A DNA stretch of 64,000 bases from Aphrophora alni (GCA_963513935.1 OY740777.1:15425092-15489091); one strand, 5' to 3'. Counted from the stretch's first letter, positions 50,180-61,778 are shown. Numbers and translations: made by a program. Notes: generated from the letters alone by a model not told the origin.

Positions 50180-52300
50180 AAAGGTGCGTCCATTAATAAT
50201 GTATTTAAAGTGAAACCGTAAGCCTGTACTTAAAGTTACGATTTATTAAAATCAGAGTTGATACAGTTGAATTATTTTAATCTGAGCTGGATCAGTGTTT
50301 GTGCTTATCTGATTACAACTCATAATGTAAAGTAGAATAGCAATAGAATAACGCTTTCTAATCGTAGTCAAATTGTACTTTTACTTGATGTATTTAAACG
50401 GGTAAATATGGAATGATATGTGTTTCTTTACGATTCTCTGAAAACATTCACGGTTTTCTGGTATTGAATAACGAGCTCATGAAATATCCTTTTTGTTAAA
50501 GTTACTTTGGTTCTGCTAGTAATATGATTTCAGTAAATGAAATTACCTTTTACAACGCGTTTCGGATTATTTTCATTTACAAACCTTGCTCTACGCTTAT
50601 CGCTAAGACGCAACGATTAAAAATAAATATAAATATAAAACTGGGAATAGTAGAAGTTGTAATGAAACGAACAAAATATTTTAATAATTATTTACAAAAC
50701 ATTCTGATTCAAAACAATAAAACAACTCTAACTATGTATTAAAATTAAATTGAAACGAATCATATAAAAACGGGTGATATCTATAAGGTTGTTGTTTAAT
50801 CTACCTAAATTTTTTTTTCAGAATTGTCTGTGCTTTTTACAACACAGGATAGTGACTAAGTGTATGCACCGACAACTTGTTGTAAAAAAAATATATTTTT
50901 GTTTAATTGTTAAACGTTTTCCTAACTATATTTAAAGTATATTTCATGTTTTCACCTTCCATGATAATATCACAATAAAACCTATGGAAACGTAACTGTT
51001 TAAAGAAAGAATAAATAGCCTCGCTAGAAAATATTGCACTAAATAGAGTTCAGTGTAATTATTAGTAAGTAAATTAACGTTAAAACATTGCAAAACTATC
51101 TCTCATATCTCCAAGTAACGAAAAATAATTATTTCAGTGCTGCCTCCAGGACAATATTGTTCAATATAAGTCAGTTGTTTACATTTTGAATTGATTAAAC
51201 AAACACATATCTAACTTACATAGGATTTCATCATTCCTAAATATTAAAAACGAAATACAACTATGATAAATACACAAAACAAGTAAATTATTTAACATTG
51301 AATTTCCCAATAAACATTGATAGTTCACCATATATAACGGTCAAGAAAAGATAGCACTTGTTTATTTTCGGATGTAAAATTCCCTTATTCAACGTTGCGT
51401 AAAGCCAGCGGCGTGTCATCCATCAAACTGACACAACTTGATGGCAAAACAAAGTTAAGTAAATTTACAAATTATAATTAGATTTTTACAAGAGCATCAC
51501 GTTATAACCATAAAGTATACTGACCTTTTATGAGGAAGAAGATTGTCAATAAATTAATTCAGTTAGTAATGATATTTTATACGTAGTGATTTGTTTACAC
51601 ATCAATGTCTGCTTTTTTGTATCCCGTTAGTCTATTTTTTTTATTTTATTTTTTTGCTTGATGTCCGTCCGTCGAAAATGTAGTGCGAACGCGTTTGAAG
51701 AGATTCCCAACAATTGGGTACGTTTTGTTTGTGTTTATAATCAAAATCGTTAGAGATGATTTTGAAAAAAAATCGTAATTTTGTGTGGGTTTATATATCA
51801 GCTATCGAGTTAGGCCTATCGTAATTAAAACGTTCGAGATATGGCTAAAACGTGTTTACATGCCAAATTTGATTAATATTGGTCCACATGTTTGGACCTG
51901 TAAGTAGTTTGAATGTTAAGATATAGGCCTAATATTACTCGAATATCTTTACAGCCAAACTATAGGATGTGTGCTGAAGGGAAATACACAGACGACAGAC
52001 AGACAGCATACAAAAGATTAATTCTTTGACTGAAAACTACATCCACTTTTTACCCATCACATAACCGCAAAAAATATTTTTTCAGGGTGACTCTCTTTTC
52101 AATTCCGTCTTCTTTTGATAATTATATCATGGTTAAATGTTAAAATTATTACTAAAAGTTAAATAAAAATGGAAAATTAATTTTCATTTCGAAAAATTCA
52201 ATTCAAATCGCGTCCACTCGTAAACAATATGAATTGATTAAACATTCACATATCTAACATACACATGAATGTTATCGAGTTTAAACTAACGATATTTTCA
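50180..52300. other. Non-coding stretch with a weak hammerhead-like tail
   Basis: No gene is seen. At about 50550-50575 the minus strand reads AATCCGAAACGCGTTG, the 3' half of a hammerhead-like motif, without a recognisable first core half. GTCCGTCCGTCG at about 51663 and GACAGACAGACAG at about 51994 roughly bracket a 330-bp segment and may be degenerate ends of an unknown element. Confidence 0.3.
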
Positions 52301-52304
52301 CATT

Positions 52305-52600
52305 TCCATCCGTCTCTCCCCAAGTTTTCCCTTCACTGCGTCTTTCTCACCGACTCTCTACGTTTCTATCAGTCTCTTTCTTCGTCTACCGTTCTCGCTC
52401 GTTTCTGCCTGTATCTACCCACCCTTTTCGTATATCTCTGACTCTCTTTCCTTCTCTCCATCTACATTTCGCTCTTCATCTCTCTCAGACTATCTCCATA
52501 TCACCTTTTCATCCCGTCACTCTTCGCATCAGTTCGTCTCTCCCCCTCTTTCGTCATCTCTCCCCGTAACTCAAGGTTGCTATTAGTCTCTCCTAGTCAA
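52305..52600. repeat. Degenerate pyrimidine-rich tract
   Basis: The plus strand is largely CTCT, TTTC and CGTCTC variants, resembling a decayed CT microsatellite. No coding is supported. Confidence 0.7.
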
Positions 52601-52973
52601 TGGAGAAGAGAATGGTAATAAAAATTTGTGAGATATATATTAAAATATTTTGTAAAAATCGCTGGCAGGATGTAGAAGTTGTGCGTATTTGTTGTTAGCA
52701 ATAATGAGATTATAACCACAAAAATTGTTTAGCAATATCATACGGTAGTTAACATTGTGCTTCGTTTTTCCCCCCATTACTTGTTAAATAGGTTGAACAA
52801 TTTTATTTGAGATTGCCAAAATTATAATTTAACCGTAAAAATGGAAAGAATGGTTTAAGTTAGATACAATGTTCCAAATTAACGTACAAAGGCGATATAT
52901 TTGGAAGAAATTTACAAAATTTAAACCTTAACTATTTTCACCGATCTAAATAAAATGTTGGGGTACTGTATAG

Positions 52974-53541
52974 TAGCGATGTTGATACTCGGGTGAAATA
53001 GATACTCGCAATACTCGGCTTCGAATGATTTCAATACTCGTATTATTAATTCGACATCGAGTATTTGCGCAGAATGATTATGCGCATTATGTGTGTGTGT
53101 GTGTGTTATATTTCTATCTGTTAGATTGATCCACCAAGTATTTATTTTTTTAAACAATATGTGATTGACACTTGTAATACGTAATTAAATGTTATCCTGC
53201 CTCGACACAAATTCAGTAATTAAACGTAAGTACAATTATTACCAACATTAATAATTTAGTTATTATTTAAAATAAGTTAATTTACTATATTTTTTATAAA
53301 GATGGTAACCTATTAATATTTATTTAAATATAAGTAATAACAATTAAATAATAATTTTATTTACTTTTTGTTAATGTGGAAATAAATGAATATTATTGTT
53401 ATTTTAAATTGAACTTGTTACCGAATCTAAATCATTATAACTCAAAGTCGTAATGTTTAATTAATGTGTAGTGAAAAATCAGCTTAGAAACTAATGTAAC
53501 CAAAGTAGAAACACCGAGCATTTTGTTTGGAATCGACACAA
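52974..53541. mobile_element. Second copy of the hAT-type element, 3'-truncated
   Basis: It starts TAGCGATGTTGATACTCGGG exactly like 15900 and stays closely similar until about 53541, where it breaks. The copy at 15900 continues for another 200 bp. The GC-richer insertion of the first copy is absent, so TGTG repeats run straight into TTATATTTCTATCTG. With the right end lost, no target duplication can be checked. Confidence 0.9.
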
Positions 53542-53588
53542 ACAAACTAACTACGACACTGGTACAACCCAGAGGAGACTTTTTATTA

Positions 53589-54086
53589 TACCATGTGTCC
53601 CAAAATCTCACCCCCTATTATTTTTTTAAATAATGGAAATAGACAGATTTGCTTTGGGGAAAGTTTAGATAACCAAAGGAGGAGTTTGAAAATTTTCAAC
53701 CCTTAACCCCAAAAGGGGTAGTTTGGGGGTAAGTCAAGAATTTTAAATAGCAACCCCTATTGAGTGATACCTCATTTAAAGGTCTTTTAAAAATAAGAAT
53801 AATGGAGCAAACTAGAGGTCTCTAAGTTCATTCCACCCAACATAGCGACCAATCGAATTGTGAATTTTACGTTAATAATTAAAATTACGAGGTATCACTC
53901 AATAGCATTGTTATTTAAAATTCTTGATTTAACCCCAAACTACCCCATTTTGGGTGTAAGGGTTGAAATTTTTGATACTTCAAAAAACTCCTCCTTTTGT
54001 TATCTAAACTTTCCCCAAAGCAAATCTGTCTATTTCCATTAATAAAAAAAATAATAGGGGGTGAGACTTTTGGGACACATAGTATA
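53589..54086. mobile_element. Foldback MITE of about 500 bp
   Basis: The ends CCATGTGTCCCAAAATCTCA and, inverted, CTATGTGTCCCAAAAGTCTC begin arms of about 200 bp that match almost base for base (GGAAATAGACAGATTTGCTT and so on). A TA lies at each end, consistent with a TA target duplication. The open frame inside (53860-54042) is an artefact of the arm sequence. A fragment of the same family lies at 57086-57130. Confidence 0.85.
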
Positions 54087-54389
54087 CATAACACATCCTT
54101 TTAGGGTTTAGCTGACATCAAAAAAGTAGTGATATAGACAATTATGACGTTAAGGAAACTCGCGTAACATCTATTTTATAAACAAATTAACACTTCTCGA
54201 TTTTATGTTTTATGATATGATAGGGTTGGGTTTATAAACCATGCTATTTTTTTGTTGCACATATTTTCAGTCAACTCTCCAGCTCTTTGTTGAGCGGATT
54301 TAGTCCAGATTTGGTATTGCTTACGAATGGTTTAAGTACATTTTTACCGTTGTATAATATATTATTTTGTACATTTTACATTTACCTGT

Positions 54390-54668
54390 CATTGTTTTTT
54401 GTTGCTTTACGAGCCAATTTGTCAATTAATTATTCCTTATTCCAATAACCCCGGAACCTATTAGATAGTTATGTTTTTATTGTTTTCTATTGCTTTTGTA
54501 TTAAATGTTAAATCAAGATACTCCCCATTTATACAGGCTTCTTGCAGATCTAGTACTCCGGCTTTTGAGTTAGAACATATCATGCAATGTTCACTTATTA
54601 ATGTTTGAACTGATTCCAATGCTTCAAAAATAGCATTTATTTCAGCTGTGTAACTGTATGTTATAGGG
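54390..54668 (-). pseudogene. LINE RNase H fragment (minus strand)
   Basis: The minus strand reads PITYSYTAEINAIFEALESV, then CMICSNSKAGVLDLQ, then VPG and a decayed GNE-type region. These correspond to the TAE..A...AL, SDS and WVPGH.GI.GNE blocks of a LINE RNase H domain. Several stops interrupt it. It is an inverted copy of 55112-55390. Confidence 0.7.
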
Positions 54669-54712
54669 GTTAAGTTATATTTACTTAGGTTAAGAAATTG
54701 ATTATATAATTA

Positions 54713-55055
54713 CAGTGACCATAATTTCCAAATCAAAATTCAGATACCTGTCATTGCCCTCCTCCCCACCAAAAAATATAAATCCAAAATAAAAGGCTAG
54801 ATTAAATACATATTTGCACTAAATTTTCTATTTTATAGTGAAACATAAAAGAATATTTAATTAAAATGCATATAAAGATATAAATAGTTTACGAAAAAGT
54901 TGTTCAAGTAAATGTTCAACATCTTTTTTAAAAAAATATCGCGATATTATTAATAGCTATCCAATCAAGTCTTCTGTGACCAAATATATTGGTTTATATT
55001 TTACAGCAGGCAACGACTGGTGTCCCAAATTTTGGTTACAGAATTATGGTCACCA
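54713..55055. mobile_element. Small inverted-repeat element between the two LINE arms
   Basis: The ends CAGTGACCATAATT and, inverted, GGTGACCATAATT extend as imperfect inverted repeats of about 45 bp (through CTGTCATTGCC-like sequence). It has no coding capacity. It may be a MITE whose insertion site or arms were duplicated together with the LINE pieces. Confidence 0.6.
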
Positions 55056-55111
55056 TTCACTATATGTACATAGTTTATCAATTAACTTAAAAACAAAATT
55101 GAACTTAATAC

Positions 55112-55390
55112 TAAACACCCATATACACAGCTGAAATTTATGTTATTTTTAAAGCATTCCAATCAGTTAAAACATTACTATACGAACATTAAATTATATG
55201 TTCGGACTCACAAGTCGCAATACTAGATATTCAAGAAAGCAATATAAATGGGTAATTTACTAATTTAACATTTAATATAATAGCAGAACCAATCTAATGA
55301 GTTCCCGAGCATATTGGAATAAGGCGTAATGAATATGTAGACAAATTGTCTCGTAATAAAGCAATACAAAACGATGACATATGACAAGTT
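55112..55390 (+). pseudogene. LINE RNase H fragment (plus strand)
   Basis: The plus strand reads PIYTAEIYVIFKAFQSVKTL, then CSDSQVAILDIQES, then after a frameshift VPEHIGIRRNEYVDKLSRNK before a stop. The SDS, VPxHxGIxxNE and xVDKLSR blocks are the RNase H signature of several LINE clades. It is similar at the DNA level to the reverse complement of 54390-54668, so the two form an inverted pair. It is non-functional. Confidence 0.75.
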
Positions 55391-55675
55391 AAACTTTGCC
55401 CAAAACTGCAGTTGGTATGACTGAAGAATGCTAATGTACCTTCTTATTAATTGGATTAGTGGGCCTATTATCTACAGATAAATTCGTAATTGAAAATATC
55501 CTGTGAAATAGGAAACAAAACCAGATGATTAGCAGAATTTCAAACAGAGAACATGGACTACATGAATTGTTGAATGTATGCATCAATGGACACAAATAAA
55601 GATCAAATACATTGATAGAATGGAGATTAAATAGTAAAATAGTGAAACTTTCTAAAGACAACTTATCCTTTGGGA

Positions 55676-55767
55676 GAAGAAATGTAGGTCGCCCAAAAAG
55701 ATGCTGGAGCCATCCGGTTCATGATAGAAAAGTAATGAGTAAAGGAAGAATAGGGTGGGAAGAATAA
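55676..55767 (+). pseudogene. Possible LINE tail fragment
   Basis: One frame reads RNVGRPKRCWSHPVHDRKVM and ends at a stop near 55767. GRPKRxW is a common motif in the C-termini of LINE polyproteins. The fragment is short, so the assignment is tentative. Confidence 0.3.
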
Positions 55768-55769
55768 AC

Positions 55770-56452
55770 AAAAAGAAGTTTAAATGTCAATTCTTTAGTT
55801 GTTATTAAAAAGGTGAAAATTGAAATGGATGCCGTTTTTAATTTTGTAAATTGTTTTAAACAATACTTATGTTTTTAAATAAGGTCTTAAATTTATCTTG
55901 AGTATGGTTAAAATAAAATAAAACTAGACATAAATGACGAAGTTAATTAAGAAAATATATATATTTATCGATAATATATATTATTTGCAATATAACACGT
56001 TGGTTTAGGCCTCATGGTCGTTCTATTTGTACGATACAGTATTTTATCATTATTATTTTTTTTTGTTTTAAGCAGTGTTGCTAGATAACTGGCTGTGTTG
56101 ACCATATCAAGCCTTTAACCTTAAGTGTGAATGATCATTTCGGTGAACGGTCTAACTTCTGTTATTATAGTCAAACTAGCATGAAAACATAATTTAGTTG
56201 TAATTTATTAAGTATTTCAACTCCTCACTGCTCGAAGTAGTGTCTCCCCTCTTGTTTATATTTAAATATTATTAGGTAATAATGACAATTTAAATTTTGT
56301 GTTTTCTATAATAATAGATTGTATGTTTGTGAACAAATCATCGACTGTTACATCATTTTATCTGTATGGATTAGTTTAGTATTGACATTCTTAAGTATCG
56401 ATGTATAGTGTTTAATCAGAGTAACTAAATAAATCTTACTTGCAACATACAT

Positions 56453-56458
<6 letters not shown>
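55770..56458. other. Non-coding stretch
   Basis: Nothing is recognised here. Confidence 0.5.

Positions 56459-56521
<63 letters not shown>
56459..56521. repeat. (TA)n microsatellite
   Basis: About 31 uninterrupted AT units. Confidence 0.97.
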
Positions 56522-56523
<2 letters not shown>

Positions 56524-57085
56524 TTTCAAGAAATATTAATTATAAACTTTATTTGTACATAAATTGATATCGCTTACAAATACGTCACCAAACCTCATGT
56601 TTTGATTATATTTATAAAATTCTGATTTTTCTCTTCATTTAGTTGGATAACTTACAACTTATTAATAACTCAAAACTTAAACTTAAAATTTTCTTAGTTT
56701 TGGTTTGAATGATTTTCAAAATTTGTTTCTAAATTGTAGCCACTAAGACCCACTAATGGTGGAGATCAATTTTTATTTTTCAATTAAGGCAGTTAGCATT
56801 TCAGGGTTTATATACATCAACAATTACAGCATAATATTCATTACCACTTTGAATGTTAAATCACAATCACATTACAAGTAGCAAGCCACACATAAAACAT
56901 TTAACTTTTATCACATCTCCCTGTGAGTGGTGTACAGTAGCTGTTACTTCTTGGTCTGTGATTGTTGCGTCACGTGACACTTCAGACAGTATCCACGTTG
57001 GGTTTACAAGAACGAGTTAATAAATGCATTAAAATATCAAAGGTGTGAGATCTACTATTCACGAAACCATTACATTGTTTATTTA

Positions 57086-57130
57086 CCAAAGCAAATCTGT
57101 CTATTTCTATTATTAAAAAATATAAGAGGG
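57086..57130. mobile_element. Fragment of the foldback MITE family of 53589
   Basis: CCAAAGCAAATCTGTCTATT and the following bases match the right arm of 53589-54086 with few changes, stopping before the terminal GTGTCCC. It lies just downstream of the transporter gene's 3' end. Confidence 0.8.
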
Positions 57131-57307
57131 TATATTGTAGTTTTGTGAATGCTTTCAATTTTTACATTTTTTAACGTATAAAAACATTTCTTTTAAGTTA
57201 TAATATTACTTGAACAAAGTGTGAAACAGTATGTTTGCACGGATTTTAAACCACAGTGGTATAGTTTATCACAAGTAGACCACACTTGAGAAAAAACAGG
57301 TATTTTA

Positions 57308-57318
57308 AATTTATTTAT
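57308..57318 (-). terminator. Candidate poly(A) signal of the transporter gene
   Basis: On the minus strand AATAAATAAATTTA lies about 320 bases after the stop codon at 57637. It is the first AATAAA downstream that I noticed on that strand. Confidence 0.4.
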
Positions 57319-57636
57319 TAAAATCGAAAAACTTCCATGGTGTGTTTCTATATTAACACTGTCACTCATGGCCTAGGTTTTATATGAAGTAATGAATGAT
57401 ATACATGTGTTTGTATATTTGTTAAGCAGTCTGAATGGACTTAAACTTCAATACCCCCACACTTCATATTTATGTGTCATAACCAATTGTACCACAAATC
57501 TCTCATACTTACATATACCAAAGATGTGTTACAATTTCAATTAAATTGGTAACATTGGTTCATAATTCTGTTTTGAACCAAACACTTATAAAACAGTAAT
57601 TTCACTTTACACAGAAACATCTGGAAGATCATGCAG

Positions 57637-57769
57637 CTAAAGTTTTGTTTGTGTATCAAAGTTGACTTCATTGCTGAGATCGATGTCGTCAAAACCTTTG
57701 TTGTCTATAGCAGTTGTATTCACATTTAACTCAGATTTAGAATCTCGATTTTGTAGGATGTACAACCAC
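57637..57769 (-). CDS. SLC46-like MFS transporter, last coding exon
   Basis: The minus-strand exon follows the acceptor TTGTCTACAG and completes the split Leu codon from the previous exon (TT|G). It reads WLYILQNRDSKSELNVNT, then TAIDNKGFDDIDLSNEVNFD and ends QTKL before TAG at 57637-57639. It encodes the end of the last membrane helix and a hydrophilic, acidic cytoplasmic tail. The phase fits the upstream exon exactly, which strongly supports a real gene. A duplicated version of its 5' boundary lies at 57906-58025. The gene belongs to an MFS transporter, probably of the SLC46 (proton-coupled folate transporter-like) type; the substrate cannot be inferred. Confidence 0.75.
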
Positions 57770-57905
57770 CTGTAGACAAATGGTTTATTAGATTCATTTT
57801 ATTTATTCACTCTTGGTGTAAGATATAAAAGGGTTGGCCAATTAAATAACAAGACTGGAAAAAAGTGAGATATATTATTACAACCTTACTCAGGTTAAGA
57901 ATATG
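57749..57905. repeat. Tandem duplication across the last intron/exon boundary, unit 1
   Basis: Unit 1 begins TTTTGTAGGATGTA in the exon and runs into the intron (GTTGGCCAATTAAATAACAA). Unit 2 repeats the same order. Confidence 0.8.
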
Positions 57906-58025
57906 TTTTGTAGGATGTATCTGTATACACCTGTAGGCAAATAATTATTTTGCTAAGAGGGATGGTTATTAAATAACAAGACTGCAGATGAAAGTGAGGT
58001 ATATTTATGTCAGTTAGATTTAGTA
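57906..58025. repeat. Tandem duplication, unit 2, with a duplicate splice acceptor
   Basis: It starts TTTTGTAGGATGTATC 157 bp after unit 1 and keeps the minus-strand acceptor (TTGCCTACAG before GTGTATAC). It continues with TTATTAAATAACAAGACTG as in unit 1. The copied exon start differs and would encode a different tail. Confidence 0.8.
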
Positions 58026-59003
58026 TATAACACTGTCATCAAAACAAAGTGAAATATCACCTTGAATTTGAAAATTTTATAACTGTGTGTGTATTGAATA
58101 CAGAGCATAAATTTGAGAAGGTATATTTTGAAAAACAGGCACTTCTGCACACATTATTATTTTGTTTACTTTGTAATTGGTTTTAAAAATTGTTAATGTT
58201 TTTGTTTATTGTCATATTATGTAGTTCAAACGTCAAATGTACAGTTATTCTATCTAAATATGCAAACCAAGGAACAGACATTGTAAGAAACCAAAACAGG
58301 TCAGTATTAAAGTCACAAGAACAAAGAATTGGGTTTTAAAGAATTTGAAAATTGCCTACCTAGATTACAAAGAATGATTTTGATGCTTCAATGTTAAGTT
58401 TTGTCCTATTATCTAACAAGTGTAAAAAGTTATACATACCTGGTGTACTTTCTAGATACTGTAAGAATGATACTCAAATAATAAAAATTATTTTCTTAAT
58501 ATTAAGGAGAGTGAAGCTCAAATAATTCGCAGTATTCTAAAGCCCCAAAATTGTGGACTGATTTTAATCAAATTTGGTATGTGCAAATATTTCAACTTTA
58601 ATTTTTTTTTTAAACTCAAAATTTAGGATTTCTTTAAATTAAAGAAGAGCCATTAAAAAAGAAACATAAGATTATGATTTTCTCAAAAATGGTTCTCTGA
58701 TTTTCATCAAATTTTCCTCAAGTGTAGCTTCTAAGGACGCAAACAAAATGTATTGGTTGGAATATTTAAAAAAGGCTGGTTATTGAGTTATCGATGAGAA
58801 AAAAAGGGTTACGAGGTTGTTACCAAATACATAAAAATTTGTAAGAATAAAAAATGTACCTTGACTGCCATCAATTGAATTAAATACGTTTTAAGCTGAG
58901 GGTATATTTTCAGCACAACCAAAGCAAGTTTAGACCTTATTTTTTTCAAAGATAGTGTCCATGATATCATTTTTACTTTTTAGTTGACAACTAACAATAA
59001 GAC

Positions 59004-59203
59004 NNNNNNNNNNNNNNNNNNNNNNNNNNNNNNNNNNNNNNNNNNNNNNNNNNNNNNNNNNNNNNNNNNNNNNNNNNNNNNNNNNNNNNNNNNNNNNNNN
59101 NNNNNNNNNNNNNNNNNNNNNNNNNNNNNNNNNNNNNNNNNNNNNNNNNNNNNNNNNNNNNNNNNNNNNNNNNNNNNNNNNNNNNNNNNNNNNNNNNNNN
59201 NNN
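59004..59203. other. Assembly gap, 200 N
   Basis: Exactly 200 N, probably a placeholder rather than a measured length. It lies in the last intron of the transporter gene, at the left edge of a LINE fragment. Reading frames drawn across it are artefacts. Confidence 0.98.
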
Positions 59204-59530
59204 GAACGTGTGGCTGTGTAATTTTGAAGTTAAACAAGCCACTGGTAGGGAAAGTCCAAGTGTTCATGACTAGATGTTTGATATAAATAATAGAAATCAG
59301 GAATGGAGAACTATAGAGAAAAAGAAAGCAAGAACCTATAACTATCTTAATTAGGAGATGGATTGGGCACACTTTGAGGAAAGAAGAAAAAGACAGTTTC
59401 AGATAAGAACGTGGAGGTGGACCCTGGAAGAGAAGTTTAGAGTGGCTGGTAATACTGGAGGAGATCAAGTGATTGGGTAATAATCGGGTGCTGTGGGAAA
59501 AAAAACAGAGGAAGCCCTGTGTTAAAAAAT
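59204..59530 (+). pseudogene. LINE ORF2 C-terminal fragment
   Basis: The plus-strand frame reads KVQVFMTRCLI, a stop, then RKRKQEPITILIRRWIGHTL, then RKEEKDSF, and later WKRSLEW and a VLWEKKQRK-like end. This is the widespread LINE pattern VFxNRCLRRI ... LWxRTKQxPI ... RRRWxWIGHTLRK ... GKRxRGRPxxTW. Stops and frameshifts interrupt it. The 5' side runs into the N gap. It sits antisense in an intron of the transporter gene. Confidence 0.8.
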
Positions 59531-59871
59531 GAATGAGAGGGATTGTGTCAAAGTAAACGAAATCACTGATTGTACTGTATTCCTCCAAATGTAAGGAGCT
59601 CTCCAGCTCTATTGGTACATACAAACCTGGTCCAAATTGTTTTCTAGAAAACTGTCAGTTTAGTAGTTCTTAAAAAATATCTCTATCTCGAAGAACTGGT
59701 CAAATCTATACGCAGTCCACCCACTCAAAAACATATCTCGGATCAAGTTGTTCACCCTCCAGTGATAACTTATTTTTCATTTTCCTGAATTGAATAACCT
59801 TAAGTAGCCGCACATTGCCTCTATCCTAACACTAGCATTATTTTAGATATTGAATAAAATGTTAAACTTAC

Positions 59872-60028
59872 AAAAAGGTGAGCAATGCAATAGCATAAAC
59901 ACCAGCTCCGATGAAGAAAAATGCTCCTGGAAGTACGTCTATAGTAAAATAGTACACAAGGTCATATACAGAGGGGACGAATATAATAGATACTGCTGAA
60001 GCAACGCCACAGAATGCGTACAGTTTTC
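59872..60028 (-). CDS. SLC46-like MFS transporter, penultimate coding exon
   Basis: The exon is bounded on the minus strand by the acceptor TTTGTGTGTTCAG and the donor GTAAGT, with phase 1 at its start and a split Leu at its end. It reads GKLYAFCGVASAVSIIFVPS (using the G expected from the previous exon), then VYDLVYYFTIDVLPGAFFFI and GAGVYAIALLTF. This matches the end of SLC46-family transporters, where SPDExGK leads into helix 11 (AxxxSxxPxxxxPxYxxVY), then LPGAFF and helix 12. The protein should be a 12-helix proton-coupled transporter. The upstream exons were not found before 64000. Confidence 0.75.
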
Positions 60029-61778
60029 CTGAACACACAAACAAACAAATTTAACTTTAGCTTACCAATTACATCAATAATATTTACAAAGAATATGATT
60101 AAATTCATATTTATGAAAAACATTTCTGTCCTTAGAACTCTTAGATATTTTAATGCGTACTTTTCATACATTTCAACAATCATAAGGGCTCACAATTTAT
60201 AACTGTAATCTTGATATAAAGGGTGTTCCATAAAGTATCAAAGATTTAATAATGAGTAAAAACGTTTATTTATTGGAAAATATAAGATGTTTTATTGTTA
60301 ATACAACGTACACTTATTACGGTTAAATGTGGAACAAAATATGAAACAAATGTCCCTGGTACTTTGCTGTGGGGGGCACTGTTGTCCGTCGATTGATATT
60401 TTCGATCAACCTAATCAAATTTACCGTGGTATCGAACTAAACGGAGTGTAAGTAAGGTATGAACCTCAACATAAATGGTTCCATAATCTGCTCAGTTTCT
60501 TAAGCATATGCGATGTAATTCAGCAGAGTGATCATGTCAATAGAGATGAAGGTCAAGTTCCGAGTAGCGAGGACTAGAGTCCTCTATGATTGACAGCTTC
60601 TGTAAAAACATTTGCTGCAACTGAATATAAAACATGATAGTGAATTTGAATTTTGACTACTTGCGATTGAAGTTGTTGAAATTATATTAAATTTTTGTAT
60701 TTTAAATTTGGAAAAAGGGGAAACGGAGATAGGACTTCATATCTTATAGTGTCTTTGAAATTGAAAAATGTTTGAGATTTATATATGTTTATAGTCAGGT
60801 TATACCATATTTAAAGTAAAAAATTATCAACCAATGGGACAAAAAGATTTCGTTAGACTGAGGAAAAGATGGCAGCTGTAACAGACATTTATGCCTAATA
60901 TATATTTTCAAGAAAAAGAAGGCTTTATTTATTAAAATTAATTTTAAATTATTTGCATGACAAAAATTCTTTTAATTTACTATGAAGCTTGGATTTGGAT
61001 TAGACCGTCTGTATTTTTATTCAGATCCAAATTTAACTACTACAACAACAATTTTCTCCAAAATATCACTTATATTAAGATTCCACATTTGTCAAGATTA
61101 CTATATACAATAACATAACATTCTGTCATGTTTAAAGTGCCTTATTCGTAAAGCATTCTCATATGACTTCATTTATCTGCCAAAAGAACAGATCAGTTCT
61201 TTTTAAAATATTGTATAAAATGATTAACTAATTCCCTTCTTGTCATTTTATTACTTTTTCCACAACTACATTCACATTTTTTCCATTGATAGGGTAAGCT
61301 TTTCTTCAAGAAACATATTATATATTGGTCCATACAAACACACATTGTAACCTTGATGTGTGTAGTTTTAAATGATTTTTTAAATAAATATAAATCAGTG
61401 GTTAATGTACGTGGGAGCGTAAGTGAGTATTCGTTCATTGATAACAAGGTTAAGTATTTTCTTCCAGGTCTATCCACATATCAAACAAGGAATTGGTTCC
61501 TATTACAGTGTTTTTTTTTAATTAAAAGACTATCAAATGTTTTTATTTTTTTTGTAAATTTTTTTGGCAACGTTTATTTTGTTTTTAAAAATACTAATAA
61601 CCTATGTCGACATTTACAAACCCAAAGCCCACTTGTGAGTGATTTAGTCAAATATGGAGTGCAATAAATGGCAGTTGTGATAGTGTGTACGTAGGAAAAA
61701 ATGGAAGATCATTCTAAACCAGTTTCAGATAAAAGATGTTTTGAGTTCATGCTCAAAAGCTTTGAATTGAGATATTGA
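60029..61778. other. Presumed intron of the transporter gene
   Basis: No upstream exon is recognised. An AGGGTGTTCCATAAAGTATC end at 60217-60236 resembles a DNA-transposon terminus and may start a decayed element (60217 to about 60600). Open frames at 61193-61667 have no family signature. Confidence 0.4.

Noticed and set aside
53860..54042. 60-codon frame
   Set aside because: It lies within the right arm and centre of a foldback MITE and has no protein features.
58980..59624. 214-codon minus-strand frame
   Set aside because: About a third of it is undefined sequence from the N gap; the rest is antisense to a LINE fragment.
61193..61667. Overlapping 94- and 104-codon frames
   Set aside because: A CECSCG cluster on the minus strand looked like a metal-binding motif, but nothing else supports a domain and no splice signals frame it.
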